DNA from: Cheilinus undulatus
Taxonomy: Eukaryota > Chordata > Actinopteri > Labriformes > Labridae
Direction of reading: 5' to 3'
Length of the DNA: 64,000 nucleotides
Assembly (NCBI RefSeq): GCF_018320785.1
Contig: NC_054867.1
Coordinates: 21,951,855-22,015,854, forward strand
Under the pieces are notes generated by a model. That model was given only the letters and a program-made list of their open reading frames with translations, had not been told where the DNA came from and searched no databases. Positions 34,101-49,100 of this stretch are shown here, piece after piece (within the stretch, counting starts at the first letter, position 1; the number at the start of each line of letters is the position of its first letter). The position numbers were made by a program, and so were the translations under genes.

Positions 34101-37100
34101 AAAATACTTTAAACTGCAATTTAATTTGTTTGAAAGGTGCTATATAAATAAAGTTTGATTGATTGATTGATTGATTGTATCTTAGATGAGGCCTTATTTC
34201 TAACCCAGTTTAAAAGAATACTCTTTCTGGCAGAAAGACGTAGCATTTTGTAACATTTCCTCTTATTTTTGTCAGTGATAAATGTGCTACATATACCTAG
34301 TAGCAAAAGTTAAGGGTCACCATCTCTAACAGTAGACAGAACTGTATCTGTTTCTATCTGCCAGAGCTGCTCTTCTTTTCTATAATAACACAGACAATGT
34401 GTAAGACTACCAGTTTCTATTTAACCTTGGGGCACTGTGGGGATAAATTAAGGTTGAATTAGTGGCTTAGGAAGGGAAGTATGTAGACCCTGTGTAGGGT
34501 AAGTTAAACTGCTAACAGTTGGTTATAAAACCCAATTAATTTTTGTTTAATTTAACATACTTGATTAATTATAAGGGGAAATTCAGGTTCATACTCTGTT
34601 ATCAAGAGACATTCTACTCACACACATAGTCCCGAAATCCTTAGCTGTCACGTATGATATAGCATGCATTTAATTAAACCAATTCAATAGTGATGGATAA
34701 ATGTATTGGTTGAGTATCTGCTGATAACAGCCCTGTTTACAAACATCTGCCAAAGATGTTGTGTCCAATTAGTTTTTATGCTGGTACCTCGTATACTTAA
34801 CTGCTGGATCAAGTTAAAAAGATTTTTTTTACAGTTCAGAAAAAGTGTCCTGTTTGGCAAACTCTGATCTGATGTCATGGTCAAATGTGAGAGAAAATTT
34901 TGGCATACTCGGAGTGTTTCACCAAGAAATAGATGAAATTACACCAGAATTGGTATGGGCTAAACTGATAAGTGAAATTTTAGTATCAGCCCGAGTTTTC
35001 ACAATTGGAGCATCTCTTTGATTTTATTGTTCTTTTTTCTCAATGTCAATATGGAATTAGGTCCAAAGCTCAAAACTTATAAACTTTGCATAAAACATCC
35101 TAGGTGTCCTTGGTTTTATGCACTTTCTTTTGTTTTCTAAGTTTAAAACTAGAGTAGAATAAATAGTGAATATGTCTGCATATCATCCTTGTATCATCAA
35201 TGAACTATGTGCATTTATTACGACTGTGTTATTCTGTTAAATACAACAAACAAAAATGCAATTCATCTTGAAGTGTATGGGGATTACTCATAATTTTATA
35301 AAATAAACTGGCATGACTGAGTACAATGTGGAGAACCAGTGAGATGCCAGGGCCTTAACTGCTCCTTAAACCATCTCCTGTATTCTGAAAACCTGTGCCA
35401 TAAAGATAAGCTAATCCTAAAAATGACTTGATGGATGTGAATGTGGAGAGGAGCGTCTAATCTTACCTGGAAAGCATGACTGGCAAAGCCAAGGCCTAGC
35501 TGTCTGCACACCACCATGGCCTCCATGGTCCCCCAGCTGTTACTGCACACCGTGCCCCACACCAGAGAGCCGTTCCTCTCTGCCAGGACCTCCACACGTC
35601 CCTCGTAGGGATTACGGCCACCATTTAACCGCAGCTAAGGAAAGAGATGACAGATGAGTCCTCCACATCTATAATAATTATGCTTTTTTTGTGATGTAAA
35701 TAGAGGTACTTACTCCACTGTTAAAGCCCATGGCAGGAACATTACACCTGACTGCTGCATCTTCCTCGTGGCTGCAGCCCAGTGCGTCACGGTTGAAATA
35801 ACACTCTGTCAGCGACTTCTCAAAGCCAGAGCACTCCACCTCATTCATGTGGACCGGCCCCATCCCTGCAGGGAAACAAAAACATCAGGCAAACGTATAA
35901 AAGATCCGTAGTTTAACTCATGGCTGAACTTGCTGGGACTAAAAGATGGGCAAACAGGTGGAGCATCAACATCTTGTTTGTGTAATCCTGATTACAAAAG
36001 CAGTGGTTGAGCCCACGTGTGTATCACCAGAACAACAAGTCCATCTGAAGACGGATGTAAGATGTCCAGTTTCCTAGAACCCCAGCACAAAGGAAACAAG
36101 CAGTCAGCCATGTCAAACGAAAATGAGGCACTGGAGGCTTGTAAAAAAGTTAAAAATCCCTCTGTGTATTTTTTTCAAGAGCAAAAAATCATCAGACTTT
36201 CCACAATAACATGTGAGAATATTCCCTCCATGCTGTCTTTTATTCACATGTGACTGAGGTGGAATGTCTCCAGTGATGTGAGCTCTGAAACTACAGCCAG
36301 AGACTGAGCCTGAGTGGCAGCCAGTGGAGGAAAAATAAAACCTCAATAGGATAGAGTCAGTGATGCTGTTATCTCATCACCAGTTTCCTGTTTTGACTCA
36401 TGATTATAAAAGTATAATCATGAAAATCTTACTTATTATTTTACTAATGAAATGCATGACCACAATTGCAATGAGTTCAACAAAACACATCCCTTGTTGG
36501 CATCCTTTTGAACCTGAAAATAAGGAAAATGTAAAAAGAGAAGTACATAGATTATATAAAAGCTTTTTCTAGAAACCAAACATGCATTCAACTCTGTAAA
36601 TCAACCATTTACGTTTTATTGACATTCCTGTTGTCAACTTCAGAGACTTCAGAAAACAAACACAATCATCTCCTTTGAGTCTCTGGTCTATATGTGACAC
36701 CAGTGGTCAGATCATACAGAAAAGCCCTGAAATAACCTTATGCACTTTCCAAGACAGAATTCCTCTGCTGGATCTCATAAAATTTTTTTTTTTCTTTGCT
36801 GGAACATTTTGTGCGATCTTGTGTTTTGCTGTGAGAAGTAGGCCTGAGAGGGAACAACTGCTTCAATGCACATTCAATTTTTATATTATACAGAATCAGA
36901 ATCTGGGTCAGGGTATGAATGTTAATATGCAACCCCATACATTCTCCATGTCTTGATAATGCTGACTGAAGGTCTAGACTGACTGAAGTGGACGAGAGCA
37001 GCTGGTTGACACAGAGGCCAAAGATAAGGTGGAGGTGGATGTGGTCAGTTTAAGACCACACCTTTCATTTTCACAGCTGGAAATGAGCTCTGCTTGAAGT

Positions 37101-40100
37101 TGTGTTTGGACTTTTGCTGAGTGATTAGTGCGGTACATGTGAAATGTGTTTAAGGCTACAGGATCAGTGAATGACTGTGGTCTCCAGTGTTACAGTGTAT
37201 GGAGGCAGTGGGCTGCCAACAGAATAATTACATGATTGTTGTGTAAAGATCTGCAGATCATTCAGGACTTATTCTAAAAAAAGGTACAAACACATCTATT
37301 AATTTTCAAACATTTTGGGCAAGGATCCTACGATTAGGGAGAAATGATGAAGGGAAGGTAGTTCATTAAGGTCAATCAGGTAACTTGTGTTTTGAATGGT
37401 TTGAAATGTTTAATGCATTGTGTTAACCCTCTAAGCCGTTAGCTTGTATTTTTTAACCATTGTGTCTCATCCAGACTTTTTCTCTTTAAAAGCTTGTAAA
37501 ACATTAACCCTATGGTGCACAGTCAAGCTCTAAACCTAATTTTCTCAGGACAACCTCGGCTTTAAGAATATGTGTGCTGCAATGTCACTTGAATTTTATG
37601 TTAAAGTAATTGGACTATAAAGACAAAATAGAAAACTTAATGGAAATGAAATTTAAAGATTTTTATGTATCATACACAGTGAACAATAAGGACGTAGGGT
37701 TTTTGTTGTACAAACCTGTTCTCCCATCTCTTGGGGACCAAAAAAATGACACAAAAAATCATTTTGTGACAAAAAAGTCTTCAAAAGATTCACTTTTTTT
37801 TTTTAAAAAGTCATTGCACTTTTGGAAATTTTAGTCATTATTCAAAGCAGTTTCTCTTTGCAGTGATACAGAGGGCCACACCACAGCCTCTCTTTCTTTT
37901 TCTCTTAATTCTGAGTCATTCAGGCTCTCTTCTCTCAAGTGTTTGCAAATATGGCATGTATGACAAAGCATGGCATGACGATGGAACAGCCTGCCATTGG
38001 TTGTCACAGCCCAGGCACATTGCATTATGGGATAAAAACACACAAGATGGTAGATGGCATTAGCCGCTAGCTGCAAGAAAATAGAAAAATGATTTATAAA
38101 ATGGATAAAAAGATGTTCAATATCAGAGTTACTGATGTGGATTTAATCTCTAAAGACTCCTGTCAGTCAGCCAAGTTCCATGTTCACTAAAAAAAACTTT
38201 CTGTAAGAGCTTAGAAAGCACCGATAGCAAGCTTACAGAGGAAAAAACAAGCGGTTACAATTTATGGTTATAACTTTTTTAGCTTTGAATAACACCTGTC
38301 ATTTCTTCTCATATACAACAACATTGGTCTCAGGAGTTAAACATCTAAGCTTTGTTGGGGAGTGATAGTGATTTGAACCCCTAAGTTGAAGCCTACAAGT
38401 GGGTTCTGGGGTGGTGGTGGAGTGGAAAGTCAGAGCGCATTTGAGGGGCAGAGCTGGCACCAACAGAGCAGAAAGAGAGACTGGAATCAGCCGAATAGGG
38501 AAGATGTTTGTCAGGTGACTGTAGATAAAGATGCACGTCAGCTTGACTTGTTTGCTTGAAGTAGCTCACAGGTGTCACTCTATTAAATGTGCAAATGTTT
38601 AGCAATAACCTTCAACATATCTTATGCATATTCAAGCAGTTAAGCAAAGACATTTTTTATGGCTTCACTTTTTAAAGAAAATCTCAACACTTCACTTACT
38701 TTTTGTGGTAGTTCACAGCATTTTTTAAAAAACAAGGAGTTTAGTTCCTTCTTTTTATGATCAAAACAAAGCTGTATAAAAAGGGGACAATGATAATCCC
38801 TCCTTTTTGAAAACACATTTTTGAAATCATATTTTTGGGGCTATTAATCTTAATACTCATGATTAATCTGGAAACCTTAGCATTTAAAAAAATTATGCTA
38901 ATTAAACATATGACCAAGTTTGACCACAATTTCCTCCCGTAGTCCTACAGCACAGATGTGATGGTGAAAGTGATGAGTGATGGGACAGTCCCGGGTCTGC
39001 TTAAAGGCAAATTAGGATTTTAAAAGTAAAACGAATGGAAGTTTAGATAAAACCAAAAGTTATGTTAGCAAAGAAGCTAATATCAACACAGCTGTGGTCA
39101 TCAAGCTACACTGGTGGAGCGCAGCAGACCTGGATTTGTCAACAAAACAACAACAACAAAGCTAACTACTACAATAGATAGATAGATAGATCAATAGATG
39201 TGCTTTATTGATCCCAAACATGGAAATTTAGGCAATCGCTAAATAGGCCACCAAAGACTACAGACCATCATCATTAAAGACACGGGGCTTCAAGGCAAGC
39301 ATTTTACATTCACAGCAGAAGTTATTTTATACTTTTTTTGTGTTTGTCTGCTCATTAAGTTTGCAGTTAAGGGATATTAATGCTCACCAAATTAAGCTAT
39401 TGTAATTTTCAAACCCATACAACTGAGCAGAGATGTTAAATTCAGTTTAAAAACCATAGTTTACCGTACTTGTACTCCCTTTATCTCAAACCAAAAAAAA
39501 AAGCTAAATGGTAGTATTTTAAATGTATGATTAATCATGATTAATCGCAGTGTCTTTATGTGATTAACTTGATTAATTCTTTAAATCAATAACCAGAACT
39601 TTTTCAAACATTTAATCATGTAGAATGCCTAGTTCCTCAATGCTTGAGCAGTGGTTCTCAACCAGTGGGCTAAGACCCAAAAATGGATCATAGAGCCCTC
39701 TTAAGTGGGAAAAAGTGCCAAAAAGTCCAAGAACCTCTTTTGTAAGATGCTTGTTTTGTCTTTTGTCAATGTTTGTACTGTATGAGATCCAAACCATACT
39801 AATATTCATTAAATAAATCTGATTGGTCATATTATCTGTATTTTGAGTTGGGATTTCTCATTCAGGTGTTGATGGTGGGTCCTGAGGCTCCACCAGTTGA
39901 GAACCACAGCTTTAGAGGGGTCAGTCTCGAGGTCATACCTTGTCCTAGTCGGGCGCCGGTCAAGGCCTCTTTGGCGCTCCCAAAGCCGAGCTCTCGACAC
40001 ACCACGGTTGCTGCTTTTATGTTCCAGTTGTCATCACACACGGTCCCCCACACTCCGTTCTTCAACACCTCCACTCTTCCCTCGCCGATCATAGCACCGC

Positions 40101-43100
40101 CTTTTAACCGCACCAAGGGTTGCTATGAAAACAATCAATAAAAATCTTTAAACTTTAATCTTTAAATATTTAAGAAATAAATACTGTTTTCATAATTTGA
40201 TTAATACATTTTACTCTTTAATTTGGACATATATTTGCAATGAGTAGTAGCCAGTTTAGCTATTAAACAAGCTTCAATTATGTATGACAAATGTATATCA
40301 TTCTGGTTTTCATATTAAATACTGGTTTTCTCAAGTTCTATAAAAAAGCAACTGTGTCTTACCATTGCTCACTCTGCTGAAAACTGTACTACTGATGCAA
40401 ATAAAACAAGTTGGAACAATAAAAAGCTTGTGTGGTGTCCAGCTCGGTTCAGACTGAGCTGAAATAAAGGTGGATCACCATTGTTCCACATTTTGCTGGC
40501 TCAGTAATAAATTTGTGTTACCTTAGTAACAACTTGATAAATATACTAAAAACACTGAGTGGGACAATGATAGCAGAGTACAAAGATGGCAGATGTTTGG
40601 CATTTATTCATTCAGATAATTCCAGTGGCTTGTCTGCACATTTATTTAATTAATAATCAGGCAGTGTTATAATCCAGTGCTGAACTACAAGTGATTTCAT
40701 GTGCTGACTCAACTTTAGGCCTACATTGAAGATGTTATGGCTCTTACAAAGTAAAAACAATGCAGCAACATGATTTCATAGCAAACAGGCTTTGATAGGG
40801 GAATTTAAATCTGCCCTTTCAAATCAAAAGCAGATTTTCTTTTGGAGACATTCAGATGTATTCTTGAAGACAGCGTTAGAGAAACATTACAAACATCTGC
40901 AAATGTGGAGCTAACATCATCCACATGGCACCATAAAAGTGTGTCTCAGCCTGTTGAATGTTTCTGGCTTGTTGTTCTCCTCTGGTGTAACGCTATGTTC
41001 TTAAAATGGAAGAGCTCCTCTCCCTTAGTAAAAACTCGTCTTTTAGGCATCTGGTTTTGTGTCTAACTAAATCACCAATTTCCAAAGAAACTCTTCACCC
41101 TCACCCTCACCCACATCCTTGAACACATAACAGGACAACATTGTTATTCCAAATACAAAACAACATCTCCGCACTTGAAGCAGTTGAGTTTAAATCTAGC
41201 TAACAGCAACAGATCTTAATGCAAGCCATCTCTGCAGCAAAATGTGCAAAAATCTGACCCACCTCCACCCTGTAGGCCTTTCTGAAGCCGGCGCTGACAC
41301 TAGGAGCAAAGGCACGTCCAGGCACACAGCTGATCACTACAGGCATGCCGTTTTCACAGGTGAGGTTGCCCTTCAGCTCTATCTCTTTGCCCAGCTTACA
41401 GTCAGACAGGTCGGCCTCATTGCCTGTGCAGTTCACAGAGAAACCCCAGTAGTTCTTCTTACGACGCTTGGCCAGTATTCTGAAAGGGAACAATGCATGC
41501 AATGGATTTTTAGACTTTTGTTCAAGCTTGTAAGTTTTGAGTTATAAAACAAGTCTTGAGGGTTAATGAACGGCTAACATTTTTCTGGCCTTTAAAGTAA
41601 CCATGTGAATCTGTTCAAGCTAAAACCTGCAGTCTGGAAACTTTCTTCAGAGGGAAAATCCATCACAGAGGACATGAATCATCTGTCTTTTCTGTTATTG
41701 TATGTTATGTCATCAAGGCATGGAGTTTCTATAGCATATGTTATTTCAGAATGTTCCTTTTGGTGCGTTCAGGAGCAGATGAAAGACTCTGCTATCTTAC
41801 ATTTGAGTTTCAATTCACTTTTACGACCCAGATGTCGAGAGCTTTTGAAGACCACATGGCACAACAAGCAGAGAGGAAAGTTTTAAGTTACCTAAGAATT
41901 TATGACTATTGATTAGAAACGACTTCTTTTTAACACAAGTTTCTTAAAATACACTTGAACACAAAAAAAAGTGCACAATGGCTGCACAAAGCATCTTTAT
42001 ACGTCAGTGTACAGTTTTACCTCTTTAAATGAGAAGAGGAGGCCCCTATTGAAGCACAATGGAGGTAATTGTTGTGAGAATACCTTAACATTCCCATGAC
42101 CCCCATACTTGAATGGAAGCCATCAACTTGGGGGTCACTGAAGACCCTGACAACAGTGAGGTCTGAGGCTGCTCTGAGCCTCAAAAGAAGCAGACCATGA
42201 AATGAAACCAGCATGAGCTTTATTTACAACCCCTCATGCAGCTTATCCAGATGCTTTAAACAGAACGCAGCTCAAAAATAAGCCATGGTTAGTAAAATCT
42301 GAGGGGATGTCAAGTTTTTAATTCAGCAGGTTTGGTGAAAGATTAGTCAAATAAAAACTTTGTTAGATGAACACATATGCTTTGAAGTGAAATAAACAAC
42401 TAAAGATGTTCTATGCTGGTTGGATGAATCTGATATTTCTTTTAACAAGAATGCAACCACATGTAAGGTTTGCATCAAACCAGATGAGATCATGTTTATC
42501 AAAGCTTTAAAAGTAGAAACATTTCTAATCAAAGTCAGCTGGTTTGTCTTCATTTCTATGCTGCTTAAAGCAAAACAATCATTGTGAAAATCCAGGTGCT
42601 TCACTCTTTTAGATGAACATACTTCCTTGTCTAGGTCTTCAGTGTAGTTGGTTTGTGGCTCTTGGTACTCATATTGACTGGCTGTGCATAATAAACCAGC
42701 ATACATTTGTGTACAGGGATGTCCTGATCCCGATCACGTGTATTGAATCAGAGCCGATAGAGGCATCTTTTAATTGATCGGAGATCGGTAATTTGATCCG
42801 ACCAGCCCAACAGTTAATTTACGTCAGCGGTCGTGAACAGAGCAGCGGGTAATAACCATGCAAATAAGACAACAGCAGTAGCAGCAGGAGTAGCAACATT
42901 TGCGACCTGGTGGCTAAAATGCCAGTGGTGTGGAACTTGGGATTTTCCATCCAGCACTGTTCTGCTATTCTCCAACTTCATCAATGTGATAAGAAGAACC
43001 ACTTGTTAAAACAACAAATACGTAGCTCTACCTGCAAAAACTCGGACATCAGTCCATCGTGTTGCCAGTCAGAAATTCCTCTGAACACTTACTTTAGGCC

Positions 43101-46100
43101 TCTTCACCTGACAAATCTAGATAAACATCTCATTTTCAGACACTTGAATTAATTCTGGACTTGTCAGTGGCTTTTAAATACTTACAAGGATTTATTTTTT
43201 ACAAGAAGTTAGTTGAACAAATTTGTTAAGATTTGAGATTTTTGCATGTTGTGCTTTGAAACAGTAGCAGACACCTAGTTTTTATCTGTCAAATTTATTG
43301 AAAAGAAAACTAAAATCAAAGAGAGATTACTCTTTAACTGTTCAACCTTTTTATGTTGTTTTTAAATTTATTTTTTTAAGGTCTTGGTCTTGTCTCAGTC
43401 TCAGCTTGTCTCAGTCTTGTTATTCTGTTTACCTAAATTATTTTTGTAAAGAAAAACCACTGAAACCCTTATCTAGGAAAATATGAGTATTAGATCAGGA
43501 CTCTGAATCAAAAGATAATCCATTTTAATAAATTTCACTGGAATTGGAGGCCAAAAATGCTGATCGGGACATCCCTGCTTGTGTAATTGTGTAAACTTTA
43601 CTTAACCATCAAACTAGACCTAGAACACTTAGCAAGTGTATTAACAAGTTGATGTCAATAAAATCATTTGACATCTAGTCTGATTACACATTGTTTTATT
43701 TAGTTTTCAAACACAGAAGAGCTAGTTCAAGCTTTTAAAATATTAGGTTTTTAGCTTTTATGCCACTAGTATGATATTAAAATAGTATTTGGCTGCTGGA
43801 TTCTGTGTTGGAGAAGAAAAACAGGTTTGAGACTTTATTTGGGGCATTTTTTCTACATTTTTCCATTAAATAAAATCAAGATGATAATAGTTGTGCTAAA
43901 ATGTTGTTTGGGGAGCAGGTAGCAAATTTTATTTCATAAAACGGTTCGATTTATATTTTAGGCTTAGCTGTTTAATGTGTTTTTCTCTTTTCTGCAGTAT
44001 CAGACGTTTCCTCATGATTGAGCTAATGTGTAGTATGTGTCTGTTTTCTTTTCAACCTTGCCTGCCCACATAAACAGATAAAAATTATAGGGACAAGTGT
44101 TGTGGGGAATAGACGTGCCCACACAGGACAGGACAGCGTGCTCACACTCACGCCAGAGGGAAACAGTTATATGAAGCCAAAAGAGCCACTGTTTCACAGC
44201 GTTCTGCTCTCAGTCGTTCTTCATCCACTAAAACTTCCTCTGGCTGTGTTTGGCTTCTTGTCAAGAATCTGCAGCTCACGTCTGCTTAATCTCAGTGTGC
44301 AGAGGGGATGGAGGGTTGAGTGATGACCAGTGTAAACAAATACGTTACGTAATCTTCCCTAACATCAGCGTGTTTGCACGAAACATTCCCAAACGGACTA
44401 AAACTGAAAATCAGCTGTTAAAAAAGGATCTCCCAACAGATGTAACAATCTTTAGGAATTTCAAGAGTACACCGTTTTTTTACACACTGTTAAAAACAGA
44501 AAAAAAAGAATACTTATTTAGCAATAGTATTAGCTTAGTATAGAATACAGGTCACATTGAAGCATAAGAAGACAAAGATAAAGAGAAGTAATCTACAACA
44601 ATAAAGTTAGAAATACAAATTAAAGTCCTAAGCTTAATTAAATAAAACAAGTTGTACAATTAAATTTCCGAAAACAATTAAGAGAATTATATAATAAATA
44701 AACAAAAATCCCAGAATAAAGCAGTAAATTCATGACTAAAAGATCTTAATTTTACAAAATTAAAGGCATGAGATTAGGAAAAATAAGTCATGGGGCAGTA
44801 TTAAAAGATCAACTAGCTCCCTGTAATAAATGAGACAGCAATCCGCTATCTTTTTGAAATCTTACGGATTTTTCTGACACTTGCATAAAAGTATAACATT
44901 TTGTTGTAAATTTAAGGCTTCTATAATCTATAGATTTAGGACCTTATAGTACTATTCTTTGAATATATTTTTCAGAAATGTATCTGTCTTATTTACTCAA
45001 CCAAATCTAAACATTTATGTAAGAGTTGAACTCATATAGACCCCATTATATGTAACTGGCTGTATTCAAACCCAGCTGCTCGCCCCCTGGCACCATCACT
45101 CACTTGTATGGTCGGGTATTCACGCGTTTCTCCCCGGGGAAGCCGTGCATGCCACAGATGACCCTGCTGTTCATCGCTGTCCAGCCCTCATTACAGATCT
45201 GTCTCCACTTGCCCCCGTCTTTCACCTCCAAGAAGCCGTCAGTGATGGGAATCCTTTTCCTGTGGGAGTACGTGGCCCTGATCCTCACATCCTCCACCTG
45301 CACCGTCATAGCCTGAGAACACATTAAATACATATGATCATTTAAAGGTTGCAGACACCAAGAAGGAACTGTGGAGACAACAAAGACTTTAAAAAGTGTT
45401 ATTTCACATCAGGTACAAGCATCAGTCAACCTCTGGCCAAAGACCTGTCCACAGATGAATTTCTATTTAGCTTGATACAGCTGCAGGATGAATCATAATA
45501 AACTTGGTGATTCATCTATTTTCCTTCCAATCATGTCTCCATATACGTGCAGCTCAACTTTCCATGAACCACACTGACTAAGATTTATTGCTTTACAAAC
45601 ATAGTTATGTAATCAGTGAACATAATCTCACATGAATTGTTAGCTGTCAAAAATACAGGCATTTCACTTGTATATGTAGTTTTATTTGCATTTTGCATTC
45701 ACTGTTACACTTGATTTATTTTAAATACTGTACAGCCTTTGAGTCATAAAAGAGGTGCATACTGAGAAGAAATGTAAACAAACTCTACTGAGGCCTTTCA
45801 AACGCTGCATAGTTTGCACATAAGCTTAAAAGTACAAAAAAGTGGAACAAATCTGCAGATAAAATTTTTGCCCAAACTTGTTTAAGGTTGCTGAGCTGTC
45901 TGAGGTTGGATTTCTGGAATTTTCCCCCATTTTTGTTGCACCTCGAGCCTTTGGAATTGAAATTAAAGGAACTATCTTTGTGAAAAGTAACAAAATATAA
46001 AATATGGTGTGAGACACATCAACATTGGTTGTAGGACTGTGAGTGTAATAGATGTTTAAAGTTTGATGCTCACTAGTAAAGTCTGACAAACAATTTTCAC

Positions 46101-49100
46101 ACTTGTTTTGAATTATTAGGTAAGGTTTGGAAAGCTGCCAATGGTTTTGACCAATTTACACAGTCTTCTATTGTCCCAAATACAGTACAGGCCCATTCAA
46201 AAATATCCCATCTCAGTTATCACAGATAATAATTTACAATCCAGTTGAACTGATGGGTGAATTTTAATGAACCACAGAGGCTCTCTCTTTCAAAAATAGG
46301 ACTAAAGGACTTTTTTTTAAAGGTTTGTACTTTTCAGTTTCATTGCTCATAAAAAAATGGGAAGTGCTGTTTTAAAACAATGTGTAGCGGAGGATCTTTG
46401 ACAACTTGGATGATAACAAAACAGCAGGATTAATCCTGCAGAAAGAAGTCCACCTGTCAGCTCTGAAAAAAGAAAAACATCTTCTTGAAAGATGTGGTTG
46501 TAAATAAAGCTATTTAAGACTGAAGCTGGTGGCAGAGTCCAGGTAAGGAGCATGTTTGCGGGTGGTCCAGTCTACTATAAAGGCTGTAAAGTCAGTTGGT
46601 TAGAATTAGGGTCAGCACCACAGCTAATAGGATATCATATGTCCTGAAAACTCCTAAATCAGTCAGGAATGGTAACCTTTGACTCCCATGGCTTTATGGG
46701 AAAACAACAACCTTATTACCCTGCCACTGTTTGCTTCCTCCGTGTGCCTAGTTCGGTAGTTTGCTCCTGGCTGGCTGTGAGGTTGAGCTCTGGGCGCCAA
46801 AAAGAGCCAAAACTGAGCTGCTCTGTGGTATGCAAACGCTGACACAGCCTGCTTCTTTACCGCTGTAAAAAGAAGAAAAGTACATCCAGGCAGAAATATT
46901 AAACGTTTGCCCACAGGGTGGTTTCCTGAGATGGCGTCAGCCTGAGGGAATGTTCAAGGCTTCAGGGTCTCTACACACCAAGGACTGCTGCACTGGAGGA
47001 GCCAGAATGTTTCTACAGTGACCCCCGTCCTCCCACTGACCGCAGCAGTTGGAGCGGATAGAAACCACTCTTTCATGAAAAGATTCCTGCAGGCCGTAGC
47101 ATGACAGAGTGCTTTCCGTTTGTGCTTGGCAGGAGGAGAAGGTGAGACGTGATCATAATCAGGGATCTCATCTTCTAAACTTAAAACCTCAGCAATCTCA
47201 CTGCTTTGGTTTTCTTTGCTTTATTTCAAGAACATAAATATAATAAAGATTATATCAAAACCACAAAGCTAATTAGAAATATAACTTTATGACAAAAAAG
47301 AAAAGAATCATACATATAGTGCTGGAGAAGGTGGATCCAAATAAAAAACGTGAGCAGTCAAAGTGAATCCAGGTGTGACAGTAAAAACAACAGTGGACAG
47401 AGGGCATGAGGTGAGTTTGAAATGTGTTTGACCGCTGTTACATTTGGCTCAGACGGAGGAAACTGCCCATCTGAACGTGTGAAGGAAGAGGACAAACACA
47501 CACCCACACAGCTGGGATCAGTCCAGACATTTCCCCCTCCTCAAAGTCAGACCACCAGACATAAATTCAGCATAATCCCACTTGGCAGAAGCCCAGATCT
47601 ACACACTGGTCACTTTTACAGCTTTGTTTGTGGAAAAACGCCGGAAAGTTACTGTAAAGCAGAAGAACATGAACCTGTGAAGATCCTGTTTCCACTTCTG
47701 TGTCTAGAAAAATTAAATATTCATGTTTGTAACTTTGAACACTGAACTAACATTTCTAGGAAAAAAAGGAAATGGTTAAACAATTTAAAGAATACTTAAA
47801 CCTTTAGACTGGAGTTTAAACTCTTGAGGATTTTTTGTTGATTATGACATAGGTTGAAATTAATACAGCTGTCTCATTTTGATCTGAAAGGATCAAATTA
47901 ATAAAGATCAGATTAATAGAATTACTTTAAAATTCTGTACAGCTGGGGATCTTTAGCGTGGCTGTCAGGTTCGGCTAGTGGAGCAGGGATCCATGTACAG
48001 AGGCTGTAGTGGTTGCAGGTTCAAATCATGATCCTGGCACTCCTTTCTCCTCGAATTTCCTGTCCGTCTTTAGCTGCCCAATCAAATAAGGCAACCCCCA
48101 AAATAATCTTTAAAAACAAAACAAAAAAATCCCTTGGCGTTTAAGTGGATACAGGCTTTAAAAGCACCAAGCCAAAAAAAGCATTTTCTTTCCATTTTAC
48201 ATGCCAATAATTTACAGCAAGTGACATATAGAAATTTGACTCTTGAAATAAATCTGGATGAGATTTTGATTGAAAAAATACAGTACTATACTAGTAGAAG
48301 TACTACACACTAAGAATGACACACATGCACAGGACAAGACAAGCAAAGAGATAAGATGTACCACATAGGAGCACAAAAACTGACAAAAAAACAAAAGTTC
48401 CTTGTAAATCAGTGATAATATTTTTATCTTTCGTCCTATTTCCAACTTTCCTTTTATCTCCAAAATCCTTGAAAAAAAGTCGCATCTCAGCTCCACACTA
48501 ACTTTATCTGAAAATAACCTCTATAAACACCTTCAGCCTGGTTTTCACCCCTCTGTAGCAGAAAAACAGCCAAAACTCCCTGATGATTTCCTCATGGCAG
48601 CTGCCTCTGGGCTGTTAACCATTCTTATCCATCTCAATCTGAGTGCAGCCTTTAACATGATTCCACAACCTCCTTGACAAACTGGCCTCACAAACACATC
48701 CCTTCACTTGTTTAAATCATTCCTCTCTGGTTGCACTCAGTTCAGATAACTCAAATCATTCAAATCCTACCCTTTTCCAGTCTATGTCGGCATTCCCAAG
48801 GGTTCTGTCCCAGGCCCCCTACTATGATCTATTTACTTCTTCTTGGACGTATCTTCTGGAAATTCAGCATCAGGTTTCACCGCTAGACAGATGACACCCA
48901 GCGCTACTTATCCAACATACTAACTCCATCCTCCTCCCTTTTCAAATGTCTACAGGAAAATTAATCCTGGTTTCACCGTAGCCAAACCTTACATTTTTTT
49001 TCGTCAGAACTGATAATTTTTCAGTCTCTCCCTTCAGGTTAAGAGTCTGGGTGTTAGATCGTCTTCCCAATCACACATCAACAACGTTACCAGGCCTGCA

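Larger units (their letters stand above)
35866..39938 (-). other. loxl2 intron 5 (4.1 kb)
   Basis: Holds a hairpin at 36399-36422, an AT-rich repeat with ATGATTAATC motifs (38810-39590), a (TAGA)n repeat tail near 39175 and a hAT MITE at 39649-39909. No genes. Confidence 0.5.

Noticed and set aside
42347-42706. 119-codon minus-strand frame
   Set aside because: Lies between loxl2 exons with no SRCR or other domain, and the loxl2 splice phases join without it.
47422-47745. 107-codon open frame on the plus strand
   Set aside because: No ATG at its start, low-complexity composition, inside a loxl2 intron; no recognisable protein family.
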